A DNA stretch of 64,000 nucleotides. It comes from Gemmatimonadota bacterium (GTDB lineage: Bacteria > Gemmatimonadota > Gemmatimonadetes > Longimicrobiales > Gaopeijiaceae). The notes under the pieces are model-generated. The model had not been told where the DNA came from and ran no database searches. It worked only from the letters and a program-made list of their open reading frames with translations. Where the stretch lies: NCBI GenBank assembly GCA_041390105.1, contig JAWKQO010000001.1, forward strand, positions 491,001-555,000, given 5' to 3'. The translations under genes were made by a program, and so were the position numbers. This document shows, in pieces, positions 26,947 to 35,457 of this stretch; the first letter of the stretch is position 1, and every line of letters starts with the position of its first letter.

Positions 26947-27714
26947 ATGATCGAGTACCGGTCCGTCTCGAAGTCCTTTGATATTCCCGTGCTGGACGGT
27001 GTGAGCCTCACCGTCGAGACGGGCGAGATGTTCGGGATCTTCGGTCCGTCCGGGACCGGGAAGAGCGTACTCCTGAAGACCACCATCGGTCTGATCGTCC
27101 CGGACCGGGGCGACGTGCGCATCGACGGCCGCTCGATCTACTTCGGCGGCACCGACACCTTGGATTGGGTGCGGCAGAAGGTCGGATACGTGTTCCAGAA
27201 TGCGGCGCTCTTCGACTCCGTCAATGTCTTCGAGAACGTCCTCATGGGAATTCCCGAAGCCCGCCTGCGGGAGCTGTCCCGCGCGGAGGCGCAGCGTCGT
27301 TGCTGGGAGGCCATCGACCAGGTCAACCTGGAACCAGCGGAAGTGCTGGGGAAGCTGCCCTCCGAGCTGTCCGGCGGCATGCGCAAGCGCGTGGGGATCG
27401 CGCGAGCCATCGTGGGCCGGCCGGAGATCCTGTTGTGGGATGAGCCGACCACCGGGCTCGATCCAATCAACACCGCCGCCGTGGAGCGACTGATCACGCA
27501 GCTGTCCGGTCATCTCAACGTGACGTCCGTCATCGTCACGCACGACATCGAAGGTGGCCTGGATATGTGTGACCGCGTGGCCATGTTGGAGGGGCGGCGC
27601 GTACGGTTCATTGGGACGCCCACGGAGTTCCGCGCGTCTCCGGACCCAGTGGTGCAGGCGTTCATCGATCGCAGTGCTGCCGAGCGCGCGCTCGATGCAC
27701 TGGAAGTCAGTTGA
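26947..27714 (+). CDS. mlaF: MlaF-family lipid ABC transporter ATPase
   Basis: A 255-residue cytoplasmic ATPase for the Mla-type transporter. It has Walker A GPSGTGKSVLLK (about 34-45), Q-loop VFQNAALFDSV, signature LSGGMRKRVGIARA, Walker B ILLWDEPTTGLDP and the switch His in IVTHDIEG. The FDSV and GGMRKR variants are characteristic of MlaF. It follows mlaE by 25 bp and precedes mlaD by about 10 bp, giving the standard E-F-D order; no mlaC or mlaB is next to it. Confidence 0.95.
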   Translation: MIEYRSVSKSFDIPVLDGVSLTVETGEMFGIFGPSGTGKSVLLKTTIGLIVPDRGDVRIDGRSIYFGGTDTLDWVRQKVGYVFQNAALFDSVNVFENVLMGIPEARLRELSRAEAQRRCWEAIDQVNLEPAEVLGKLPSELSGGMRKRVGIARAIVGRPEILLWDEPTTGLDPINTAAVERLITQLSGHLNVTSVIVTHDIEGGLDMCDRVAMLEGRRVRFIGTPTEFRASPDPVVQAFIDRSAAERALDALEVS

Positions 27715-27724
27715 CGACAGCGGA

Positions 27725-28672
27725 GTGAGCTCAAGCGTGGCAACCGAAGAGAGTCGACGCGGTCCCTCCGATGCGGAGATCAAGGCGGCCGTCCCGCCGG
27801 CCGCAGGTGCGCATGAGCTGCGCGTCGGCGTGTTCGTGTTGATCGGACTCATCTCCTTCATGTTGGTGCTTTTCCTGATGACCGATCCCGCGTCGTTCCG
27901 GGGGCGCTACATGGTGATGACGCTCGTGGACAACGCCGGCGGGATCCGCAAGGGCGACCCGGTCCAGATGAAGGGCGTGAACATCGGCCGGGTGCACGCG
28001 TTCGAGATCCAGGACAGCGCCGTGGCGATCACGCTGGAGATCGAAGGCGAGTGGGAAATCCCCACCGATTCGCGCACACGGCTCGCCAGCTCCGGACTCC
28101 TGGGGGGCTTGACCGTGGAGGTGGTGCGGGGCCAGGCCAGCACCCTTGCGCGGGAAGGGGCGGTGCTGCCGGGGGCAGCGGAGGGCGGCGATCTCATGCA
28201 GACGGCCAGTCAGATCGGGGGCCAGGCCGAGGCCGTGCTGGGCCAGTTGAGAGAGGCGCTTTCCGACAACACGGTCGCCTCGGTCGAAGCCAGTGCTATA
28301 GAACTGAAGACGCTGCTGGAGACGCTGACGCGCGTAAGCCGGCAGCAAGGGGACGAGTTGGCCCGCCTGACCGCGTCGCTCGGTCGAACGGCGCAGGGCC
28401 TGGAAGCGTCCACTCCAGAGGTGCAGCAGACGCTGGCGCAGGCGGACACCGCGATGCAGCGCCTCAGCGCCACTGCCGCCACGCTCGAAGGTGCGTCGGC
28501 GTCGCTGGACACCGTGCTGGGTCGCCTGGCCCGTGGGGAAGGCTCCCTGGGTCGGCTGAGCGTGGACGACGAGCTGTACGAGAACCTGAATCGAGCTTCG
28601 ATCGCGCTTCAGGAACTGCTCACCGATCTGCGTGAGCACCCCGGCCGCTATCTGAAGATCTCGGTCTTCTAG
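27725..28672 (+). CDS. mlaD: MlaD/MCE-family substrate-binding protein
   Basis: A 315-residue inner-membrane-anchored periplasmic protein that should form the lipid-conducting ring of the Mla complex. One transmembrane helix lies at about residues 34-53 (VGVFVLIGLISFMLVLFLM), then a single MCE domain (about 60-140) with DNAGGIRKGDPVQMKGVNIG and SSGLLGGLTVEV. The rest is predicted helical or coiled coil rich in Thr, Leu and Gln, ending in LREHPGRYLKISVF, the usual MlaD tail. Start choice is open between GTG 27725 and GTG 27737; the latter has GGAG eleven bases upstream. Confidence 0.92.
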   Translation: MSSSVATEESRRGPSDAEIKAAVPPAAGAHELRVGVFVLIGLISFMLVLFLMTDPASFRGRYMVMTLVDNAGGIRKGDPVQMKGVNIGRVHAFEIQDSAVAITLEIEGEWEIPTDSRTRLASSGLLGGLTVEVVRGQASTLAREGAVLPGAAEGGDLMQTASQIGGQAEAVLGQLREALSDNTVASVEASAIELKTLLETLTRVSRQQGDELARLTASLGRTAQGLEASTPEVQQTLAQADTAMQRLSATAATLEGASASLDTVLGRLARGEGSLGRLSVDDELYENLNRASIALQELLTDLREHPGRYLKISVF

Positions 28673-28700
28673 GCCCGGCCAGTCCGGACCAGGGTCGTTG

Positions 28701-28737
28701 AAAAGGGGGCGGGCCCGCTCGGGACCCGCCCCCTCTT
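28701..28737. terminator. Bidirectional intrinsic terminator
   Basis: A perfect 9-bp GC stem, GGGGGCGGG (28705-28713) with CCCGCCCCC (28725-28733), flanked by AAAA on the left and TCTT on the right. It lies between the convergent mlaD gene and the propeller/barrel gene and can serve both. Confidence 0.8.
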
Positions 28738-28785
28738 CGTTGGTCTGGACCGGAGCGGCGCGGAGACCACCCCCGGCTGCAGCGC

Positions 28786-31700
28786 CTACCAGCCCGGGGC
28801 GATGGAGAAGCCCCAGTGCCAGCCCTTGTTGGGGCGTTGGAAGGGGAACGCGTAGTAGCTCTCCAGCACCAGGAACCCCAGGATGTTGGTGCGCGCCGAG
28901 AAGCCGGCTGAGAACACCGGAACGCGGTCCGGGGTGGTCCGGTCCCAACGGAGCTCGGCGGGGTGCAACCCGTCCCAGGCCACACCGCCATCGGCGAAGG
29001 CGACCAACTCGGTGGGTAGGTACGGGAAGTTGAGCAGGCCGTATTGCTCCGTCCCGAAGAGCGGCACCCGGACTTCCGCATTGATCACACCGATCCGGTG
29101 GCCCAGGGTACGGTCGAACTCGATGCAGGTGGAGGTCGTCGATTGCGTGCACTCGCGCTGCACGTCGTAGCTCTCCGGAGCATATCCGCGAATGAACGTC
29201 TCGAAGCCCAACGGAATCGGGCGCAGCTCGCTGTTATCCAGTGAGGACCCGTAGTTGCCCAGGTGGTAGGTCCGGAACCCGAAGGTCAGGTTGCGCATCG
29301 GGTTGAAGTAGCGCCGGTAGTCGGCGATCAACGTGAGGTAGTCGACCGTGCCCACCGTGCCCCCGACCTGCAGACGCGACCGCCCGCCCCGCACCGGTGA
29401 CGTGAACCCGAAGAACGAGTAGTCGTTGACCAGCGCCATGTAGCCCTGGAAAAGGTTCAGGGGCGCCGGCACCAGGTCGTTCCGCGTCTCACGGGTGATG
29501 TCGATGATGTTGCCAAAGGGATCGTAGGTCTGGGTCTCCAGCTCCAGGTCCCAGGAGTAGCGGTTGAAGCCCAGCGAGCCTTCCACCCGTCGTGTGGTGG
29601 TGAAGGGGTAGGCGAGGACGCCGTTGATCGCGTCCTGGAAGATCCGGTAGCGCTGCAACTCGATCTGCTGGAACCCCTCCGGGGTGATGCCGAAGCTGGC
29701 ACCGATGTACTGATAGGGAATGCGTCCCCCGAACGTACCCCAGTTCCACCGGTTCCCCAGATCCTGATAGGTGAATTGACCGCCCAGATCCTTGAAGGTG
29801 CCGTTGGCCTGGAACGCCACGCCCATCCGGCGGTTGCCCAACATGTCACTGAAGAACGCGGCCGCACCCCCGGACACGTAGTTGCCGAACTGATCGGCTC
29901 CGACGCCGATGGTGGGCTGCCCGACGAAGTCGAGCTGGAGGTCGGAATCGTAGTCTTGCGCGTCCTGCGCCAGATAGGTCCCCGGCGGCACCAGGCCCGT
30001 GTCCGGGTCATCCAGATAGCGGCTGACGCGCTGTGTGGTCTTGGGGTCCACCGGCGGAAGGATGCGTCCTGCTTGCAGACCCGCGAAGTCCTCGGCGGTC
30101 ACCGGTTGGCCGGCCGTCTGCACGTCGAGCGCGTACACGTGGAACTCGCGTTCGTCGAAGATCGAGAAGACGACCGTGCCGGCGTCCTTGGCCACGGTCA
30201 TGGCCGGCGCCTCCCAGGTGATGCCACTCACGCCTGTGGCGACCCTCGTCACCCGGCGGATCTCGCGCTCCTGGAACGCATAGCGGTAGATGTCCTGGAA
30301 GCCGTCGGGGTCGGAGATGAAGTAGATGGACCGCCCGTCCGGCGCGTATTGCGGGTTGATGTGCTTGACCTCGCCGAAGAGATCGAGCACGTCCACGCGC
30401 CCGCTCGCCATGTCGTACAATGCGATCTGCGGCTTGCCGTAGCGCAGGCGCGTAAAGTCGGTCTGGCCGCTCCGGTCGCTGGAGAACGCGATGGTGCGCC
30501 CGTCGGGTGACCAGGTCGGGTGGAAGTCACCGAAGCGATCGTTGGTGAGCTGACGGATCTCCTCGGTGGTGAGGTCGATCAAGAACAGATCCGTGATCCC
30601 GCCCACCTGTCCCGAGAACGCGATGCTCTGGCCGTCCGGTGACCAGGCCGGGTTGGTGATGGCACCGATCGAGGGCACTTCCAAGCGACGTTCCGCATCC
30701 CCGTTGTCGACATCGACGATGACCAACTCGTTGCGACCGTCGGCGAAGACGACGAACACGAACTGCTTGCCGTCTGGCGACCAGGAGCCGCTGGAGTCGA
30801 TGAAGCGGATGGCGTCCGAGTGCGGATCCGCGGCCGCGCTCGAGAGCTTGCGGATGATCTCACCCGTCTGAGCATTGGCCAGGAAGAGATCGACGGAGAA
30901 GAGGTCCTTTTCGGAGAGGAAGGCGACATACTGGCCGTCGGGGCTGACCGCCGGTGCCACATTCTGCCGACCCGCGCCGGTCTCCGGGGAGAGGATCAGG
31001 GTCCCGATCTGCTCGGGCGGCGTCCGCCCCTCGAGCAGCGGCGTATAGGCCGAGCGGATCTGCTCGTGCCACGCCACGGAGAGGGAGTCCTCGGTCGTGC
31101 CCAGGATCTGCCGAACGGCCGGCTCGACGCCGACCCGCAAGGCCCGGCGATAGAGGTTGATGACCGCGTCGTCTCCGTAGGTGCCGCCGACATAGGCCCA
31201 GAACGCCTCACCAAAGCGGTAGGGGAAGTACTTGGGGTCCTTGGAGAGCTGTTCGGTGGTGGGGATGTCATCGCGCCGCAACGCGTCGCGCAGCCACATG
31301 GCCGTGAGTGGGTCGTCCCTACCGACCGAGAGGTACTCGGCCATTCCTTCGATCATCCACAGCGGCAGTCGCACCAGGGACTGCAGGCCGCCACCCTGGC
31401 GGGACTGGGCGATGTCGTACTGGAAGGCATGGACCAGCTCGTGCCCCAACACGTGATCGGTGTCCCAGTAGGAGCCGGCCAACGGCATGATGACCCGGTT
31501 CTTGATGGACTCCGTGACACCCCCGGTGCCCTCGCTCAGCGTCCCGGTGAGCGTGTTGGTCTGCTGGAAGTCGGGGTGATCCGCGTACAGCACCACGGGC
31601 TTCCGCTGCGCGAACTCGTGCTGGAACGTGCGCGCCAGGCGTTCGTACCAGCGCTCGCCCATGCGGGCCGCGTCCTCGACGGCGCGCGCTTCCTCTTCAT

Positions 31701-31881
31701 AGAAGTGGATGTCGAAGCGCTCTGTCGGGATGATTTCGAAATCGAAGCTGTCGTACTGGACCTTGTTGCGCCCGAAGTACTGAGCGGTGGCGGGCGTGCT
31801 CCACAACAGCACGGCGCTCGCCGCCAGGAGGAGGAGCGAAAGCGCGGACGGGCCCCCGGTGGAACGGTGGCGGAGAAGCAT
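28786..31881 (-). CDS. Metallopeptidase-like + TolB/PD40 propeller + beta-barrel protein
   Basis: A 1031-residue exported protein of mosaic design. A signal peptide (1-34) leads into a gluzincin-type (peptidase MA-like) domain with HELVH at 147-151 and IEGMAEYL at 177-184, whose Glu is the likely third zinc ligand. From about 300 to 640 there are repeats with the PD40/TolB signature (AVSPDGQYVAFLS, SWSPDGKQFVFV, AWSPDGQSIAFS, TWSPDGRTIAFS, QYAPDGRSIYFI), giving a beta-propeller. The last 340 residues alternate aromatic and polar residues like an Omp85/surface-antigen barrel. ATG 31881 has GAGGAAGG upstream, three bases away. The function is unknown; an outer-membrane protease or assembly factor is possible. 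Confidence 0.85.
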   Translation of the reverse strand: MLLRHRSTGGPSALSLLLLAASAVLLWSTPATAQYFGRNKVQYDSFDFEIIPTERFDIHFYEEEARAVEDAARMGERWYERLARTFQHEFAQRKPVVLYADHPDFQQTNTLTGTLSEGTGGVTESIKNRVIMPLAGSYWDTDHVLGHELVHAFQYDIAQSRQGGGLQSLVRLPLWMIEGMAEYLSVGRDDPLTAMWLRDALRRDDIPTTEQLSKDPKYFPYRFGEAFWAYVGGTYGDDAVINLYRRALRVGVEPAVRQILGTTEDSLSVAWHEQIRSAYTPLLEGRTPPEQIGTLILSPETGAGRQNVAPAVSPDGQYVAFLSEKDLFSVDLFLANAQTGEIIRKLSSAAADPHSDAIRFIDSSGSWSPDGKQFVFVVFADGRNELVIVDVDNGDAERRLEVPSIGAITNPAWSPDGQSIAFSGQVGGITDLFLIDLTTEEIRQLTNDRFGDFHPTWSPDGRTIAFSSDRSGQTDFTRLRYGKPQIALYDMASGRVDVLDLFGEVKHINPQYAPDGRSIYFISDPDGFQDIYRYAFQEREIRRVTRVATGVSGITWEAPAMTVAKDAGTVVFSIFDEREFHVYALDVQTAGQPVTAEDFAGLQAGRILPPVDPKTTQRVSRYLDDPDTGLVPPGTYLAQDAQDYDSDLQLDFVGQPTIGVGADQFGNYVSGGAAAFFSDMLGNRRMGVAFQANGTFKDLGGQFTYQDLGNRWNWGTFGGRIPYQYIGASFGITPEGFQQIELQRYRIFQDAINGVLAYPFTTTRRVEGSLGFNRYSWDLELETQTYDPFGNIIDITRETRNDLVPAPLNLFQGYMALVNDYSFFGFTSPVRGGRSRLQVGGTVGTVDYLTLIADYRRYFNPMRNLTFGFRTYHLGNYGSSLDNSELRPIPLGFETFIRGYAPESYDVQRECTQSTTSTCIEFDRTLGHRIGVINAEVRVPLFGTEQYGLLNFPYLPTELVAFADGGVAWDGLHPAELRWDRTTPDRVPVFSAGFSARTNILGFLVLESYYAFPFQRPNKGWHWGFSIAPGW

Positions 31882-32128
31882 GGCCTTCCTCGAGTACGGC
31901 CCGGTCCTGGACGGACCGAAGCGGATCATCTGCCCCAAAGACATACACAGGCCCCGGAGCGTTGGGTCCCAGCGCTCATTCGCCGAATCCCCCCTTGGAG
32001 AAACGAGTTCCGCGCCCCATTGTTGCACCTGACATCCCTTGGCGGGGCGGCGCGTTGACGCGGGGCCCCCGCATGCCCACAAGAGAGGATCGGTGCGGTC
32101 GAGGCTACCCCAGGTCACCGGAACCGGG

Positions 32129-33358
32129 ATGCTCCGCCCTGCTCGGGTGGGGCTGACCCTGATGCTCGCTGCGTGTGGTGGTGGGGAGCCGGCTGCCGAC
32201 GGGCTGCAGCTGCTGACGCCGCCCGTGGGCGAGGGGAGCCTTACCCCCGTTGCGTCTGCCCTGCCGGATGGCGGTGCGCTGCTCTCCTGGCTCGAGCCCG
32301 CGGCAGGCAGCGGGGAGCGGGGCTCGTCCACCCGGGGTGGTGCCTACCGGCTCCGGATGGCGGAATGGGATGGCCGCGGCTGGTCTGAGGCGCAGACCGT
32401 GGCGCAGTCCGAGGCGTACTTCGTCAACTGGGCCGACTTTCCGGGTGTGGTGTCCCTCGAGGACGGGACCCGGCTGGCGTATTGGCTGGAAAGGGACTCC
32501 GACGGAAGCTACGACTACCGAATCCGGGTCGCCTTGTGGGACGGCGCCGTATGGAGCGAGCCCTGGACGCTCCACGACGACGAGTCCCCCGCCGAGCATG
32601 GCTTCGTCAGCATGGTGCCCGCGGCGGAGGGCGCGCTGCTGGCGTGGCTGGACGGTCGGCACACCGGAGGGTCAGGGCATGGCGGCGCCATGAGCCTGCA
32701 TGCCCGCTTGGTGACGGGCATAGCCACCATGGGTCCCGACCTCGAGCTCGATGGGCGCACCTGTGACTGTTGCCAGACCGACATGGCGGTGACGGACGAG
32801 GGAGTTGTGGTCGTCTACCGGGACCGAAGCCCCGAGGAGATCCGGGACATCTGGAGCGTCCGCCGTGGCCCCGACGGCGCCTGGAGTGAGCCCAGGCCGG
32901 TCCATGTCGACGGATGGGAGATCGCGGCCTGCCCTGTGAACGGGCCTGCGGTCGCTGCACAGGGCTCCACGGTGGTGGTGGCCTGGTTCACCGCGCCGGC
33001 GGACGTCCGTCAGGTGAACGTGGCGTTCTCCCGGGACGGGGGCCGAAGCTTCGCGCCCCCTCTGCGGGTGGACGGAGGGGATCCCATCGGCCGTGTGGAC
33101 GTGCGCATGAAGGAGGACGGCGCCGCCCTGGTCAGCTGGGTGGAGGACCTCGGAAACGGGGAAGCGGAGATCCGGGTGCGCGAGGTCACCGCCAGCGGAG
33201 CGACGAGCGAGCCGTGGGTGATCACGCGCACCAGCTCCGCCCGTGCCTCCGGGTTTCCGCGGCTGACCCGGTTCCAGGGTGGGGTGCTGGTGGCGTGGAC
33301 GGACGATGCGTTGGGGCGCGTTCGAGCCGCGGTGCTTCCGTGGGGGGAGGCTCCGTGA
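32129..33358 (+). CDS. BNR/sialidase-propeller-like lipoprotein with CDCC motif
   Basis: A 409-residue lipoprotein; the lipobox is LAAC about 15 residues in. The rest looks like a six-bladed propeller of the BNR/sialidase type, with repeated elements such as AYRLRMAEWDGRGW and VAFSRDGGRSFAPPLRVD. No sialidase Arg triad or FRIP motif is visible, so enzymatic activity is doubtful. A cysteine cluster TCDCCQTD lies at about residue 210 and could bind metal or form disulfides. It is followed, with a GTGA overlap, by a TlpA-type thioredoxin, which suggests that the cysteines are the thioredoxin's target. ATG 32129 is chosen for the signal peptide. Confidence 0.75.
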   Translation: MLRPARVGLTLMLAACGGGEPAADGLQLLTPPVGEGSLTPVASALPDGGALLSWLEPAAGSGERGSSTRGGAYRLRMAEWDGRGWSEAQTVAQSEAYFVNWADFPGVVSLEDGTRLAYWLERDSDGSYDYRIRVALWDGAVWSEPWTLHDDESPAEHGFVSMVPAAEGALLAWLDGRHTGGSGHGGAMSLHARLVTGIATMGPDLELDGRTCDCCQTDMAVTDEGVVVVYRDRSPEEIRDIWSVRRGPDGAWSEPRPVHVDGWEIAACPVNGPAVAAQGSTVVVAWFTAPADVRQVNVAFSRDGGRSFAPPLRVDGGDPIGRVDVRMKEDGAALVSWVEDLGNGEAEIRVREVTASGATSEPWVITRTSSARASGFPRLTRFQGGVLVAWTDDALGRVRAAVLPWGEAP

Positions 33359-33885
33359 GCCGAGGCTTCGTGTCGATGGGGAGAGGCTCCGTCTTCGCGC
33401 TCGCCGTGCTCACGAGCGCCTGCCGGAGCGAAACAGTGCGGATCCAGCGTCCCACGGTGGGCCAGCCGATCGCGGACGTCGTGCTGCTCGACCTGGAGGG
33501 CGGGGAGGTCGCCTTGTCCGAGCTGCAGGGGACGCCGGTGCTCCTCAACCTGTGGGCCACCTGGTGTCCGCCGTGCCGCGCCGAGATCCCGTACCTGCAG
33601 ACCCTCCAGGACCGCTACCGGGATCGCGGGCTACGCGTGGTTGGAGTCAGCGTCGACGCTGCCCAGGCGCGGACCGCCGTGGACGCGTTCCTCGAGGAGT
33701 CGGGCGTCGAGTACCTGCAGCTCCTCGACCCCAGCTCCAAGTCGATGGATCTCTACGGTGTCATCGGTCTGCCGGTCTCGTTCCTCCTGGATGCCGAGCG
33801 AGTGGTTCGCTTCGCGCGCCTCGGACCCATCGTGGAGTCGGATCCTCAGTTCGAGCGGGCGCTGATGGACGTGTTGGGGCCGTGA
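33355..33885 (+). CDS. TlpA/ResA-family thiol-disulfide oxidoreductase
   Basis: A 176-residue membrane- or lipid-anchored periplasmic thioredoxin. The hydrophobic N-terminus ends in LTSAC, a possible but non-standard lipobox. The thioredoxin fold carries the active site WATWCPPCRAE and the cis-Pro loop IGLPVSFLLD. Such proteins reduce disulfides in partner proteins, often during cytochrome or metal-site assembly. GTG 33355 overlaps the upstream CDCC lipoprotein stop (GTGA) and has GGGAGG four bases before it, so the two are translationally coupled. Confidence 0.92.
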   Translation: MSRGFVSMGRGSVFALAVLTSACRSETVRIQRPTVGQPIADVVLLDLEGGEVALSELQGTPVLLNLWATWCPPCRAEIPYLQTLQDRYRDRGLRVVGVSVDAAQARTAVDAFLEESGVEYLQLLDPSSKSMDLYGVIGLPVSFLLDAERVVRFARLGPIVESDPQFERALMDVLGP

Positions 33886-34982
33886 TGGTCCCGCCGGAGG
33901 GCATCGAAACCCCGGTCGCCGTTGTGGACGTGGAGACCGTGCGGGCCAATGCGCGTCGAGTCGTGGAGTTCCTGACTGGCGCCGGTGTCTCCTGGCGGCC
34001 GCACATCAAGACCCACAAGTGCCTCGAGGTGGCGCGCATCCAGTTGGAGGAGGGGGCGCGGGGGCTCACGGTGGCCACGCCCCGCGAGGCGGAGGTCATG
34101 GCCAGCGTCGCGGACGACCTGCTCATGGCCTATCCACCGGTGGGGCCAACCAAGCTGGCCCGGATCCTGGATTTGCCCGAGCAGGTGCGGCTCACCGTGG
34201 CGCTGGACTCGCACGACGCCCTGCAGATGCTATCGAGGGGGGCCTCCGCCGCGGGCCGCACGGTGGGGGTGGTCGTGGAAGTGGACATGGGGATGCGCAG
34301 GGTCGGGGTGGCCAGCACCCAGGAGGCGCTGGACCTCGCGCGTGCGGCCGCTCGATCGCCGGGGGTCGCGTACCGGGGCGTGCTCTTCTATCCAGGCCAC
34401 ATCCGCGCACCCATCGATGAATCCGAGTCGGAGCTCTCGTCCCTGCAGGCCCGCCTCCACGGGTTGTTGGAAGCCCTGAGGGCCGAGGGCCTGGAGCCCG
34501 AGATCGTGAGCGGCGGGTCGACTCCCACGCTTTGGGCTTCGGACCGTCTCGGAGGCATGACCGAGTGTCGAGCGGGCACCTGCATCTTCAATGATCGGGA
34601 CATCGCCGCGCTGGGTGCCTGCCGTCCCGACCAGTACGCCTACTCCATCTGTGCCACCGTGATCAGCACCGCGCTTCCCGGGCAGGCCGTGGTGGATGCC
34701 GGATCCAAAGCTCTGGCCAAAGAGACACTGCGAGGAGAGGGGGCCGGATTTGGGGTGCTGCTGGAGCGGCCCGAAGTCCGGGTGCGAGGCCTCTCTGAGG
34801 AGCACGGCATCCTCGACCTCAGCGCGACTGCGTGGCGCCCGAGCGTGGGCGAGCGGGTCCGGATCGTCCCCAATCACGTCTGCGTCTCGGTGAACCTGCA
34901 GGACCGCCTCCTGGCCTGGGACGGGGAGGCCTGGAAACCGTGGTCGCTTCCGGCTCGCGGCCGGGGGCCCTACGTCCGCTAG
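33885..34982 (+). CDS. Fold-type III PLP enzyme, D-serine dehydratase/D-threonine aldolase type
   Basis: A 365-residue cytoplasmic PLP enzyme with an alanine-racemase-like barrel. The PLP lysine is in RPHIKTHK (about residue 43-50), and the C-terminal DSD1-like domain keeps the zinc-ligand pair in PNHVCVSV. ETPVAVVDVETVRANA and EVDMGMRRVG are family landmarks. It either eliminates ammonia from D-serine (giving pyruvate through 2-aminoacrylate) or cleaves D-threonine-type beta-hydroxy amino acids. The RidA gene 59 bp downstream favours a dehydratase, because RidA hydrolyses the enamine/imine product. ATG 33885 shares one base with the thioredoxin stop. Confidence 0.88.
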   Translation: MVPPEGIETPVAVVDVETVRANARRVVEFLTGAGVSWRPHIKTHKCLEVARIQLEEGARGLTVATPREAEVMASVADDLLMAYPPVGPTKLARILDLPEQVRLTVALDSHDALQMLSRGASAAGRTVGVVVEVDMGMRRVGVASTQEALDLARAAARSPGVAYRGVLFYPGHIRAPIDESESELSSLQARLHGLLEALRAEGLEPEIVSGGSTPTLWASDRLGGMTECRAGTCIFNDRDIAALGACRPDQYAYSICATVISTALPGQAVVDAGSKALAKETLRGEGAGFGVLLERPEVRVRGLSEEHGILDLSATAWRPSVGERVRIVPNHVCVSVNLQDRLLAWDGEAWKPWSLPARGRGPYVR

Positions 34983-35041
34983 CTCGACTTCGATCGAGGC
35001 GAGCTCACCTGAACGATGGACCTGACGAGGATGCTCTGTCG

Positions 35042-35425
35042 ATGAGAACGCTACATGCACTGCACACGGACGCGGCTCCTGCCGCCATCGGACCCTACTC
35101 GCAGGCCATCCGGGTCGGCCGCTGGCTGTTCTGCTCAGGCCAGATTCCCCTTGATCCCACAACCGGCGCGGTCGTAGCCGGCAGCGTGGCCGAGCAGACC
35201 GAGCAGGTCTTCGCCAACATCCGTGCCATCCTGGAGGAGGCGGGCGCGTCCTTGGAACGAGTGGTGAAGACCACCGTCTTCCTGGCCGACATGGCGACGT
35301 TCCAGGAGATGAACGAGGTGTATGCCACCCACTTCGGCGAGCATCGGCCCGCCCGCTCGACGGTGGCAGTGCGGACGCTTCCCAAGAACGTGGACGTGGA
35401 GATCGAGGTCATCGCCCGCCTTTGA
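35042..35425 (+). CDS. ridA: RidA-family reactive imine/enamine deaminase
   Basis: A 127-residue cytoplasmic trimeric enzyme of the YjgF/YER057c/UK114 family that hydrolyses 2-aminoacrylate and related imines. Diagnostic elements are AIGPYSQAIRVG, FCSGQIPLDP, the conserved Arg in ARSTVAVRTLP and the closing VDVEIEVIAR. ATG 35042 gives the standard length. The gene follows a D-serine dehydratase/D-threonine aldolase-type enzyme in the same direction, matching its known role as a scavenger of PLP-enzyme by-products. Confidence 0.95.
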   Translation: MRTLHALHTDAAPAAIGPYSQAIRVGRWLFCSGQIPLDPTTGAVVAGSVAEQTEQVFANIRAILEEAGASLERVVKTTVFLADMATFQEMNEVYATHFGEHRPARSTVAVRTLPKNVDVEIEVIARL

Positions 35426-35457
35426 TCCACTGGGGCGCCCCTCGGCCCTGGGTCGGA

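Noticed and set aside
25884..27122. Upstream extension of the M20 peptidase frame to 844 residues
   Set aside because: It would run antisense through mlaE and part of mlaF, and the M20 signal peptide begins at 25883.
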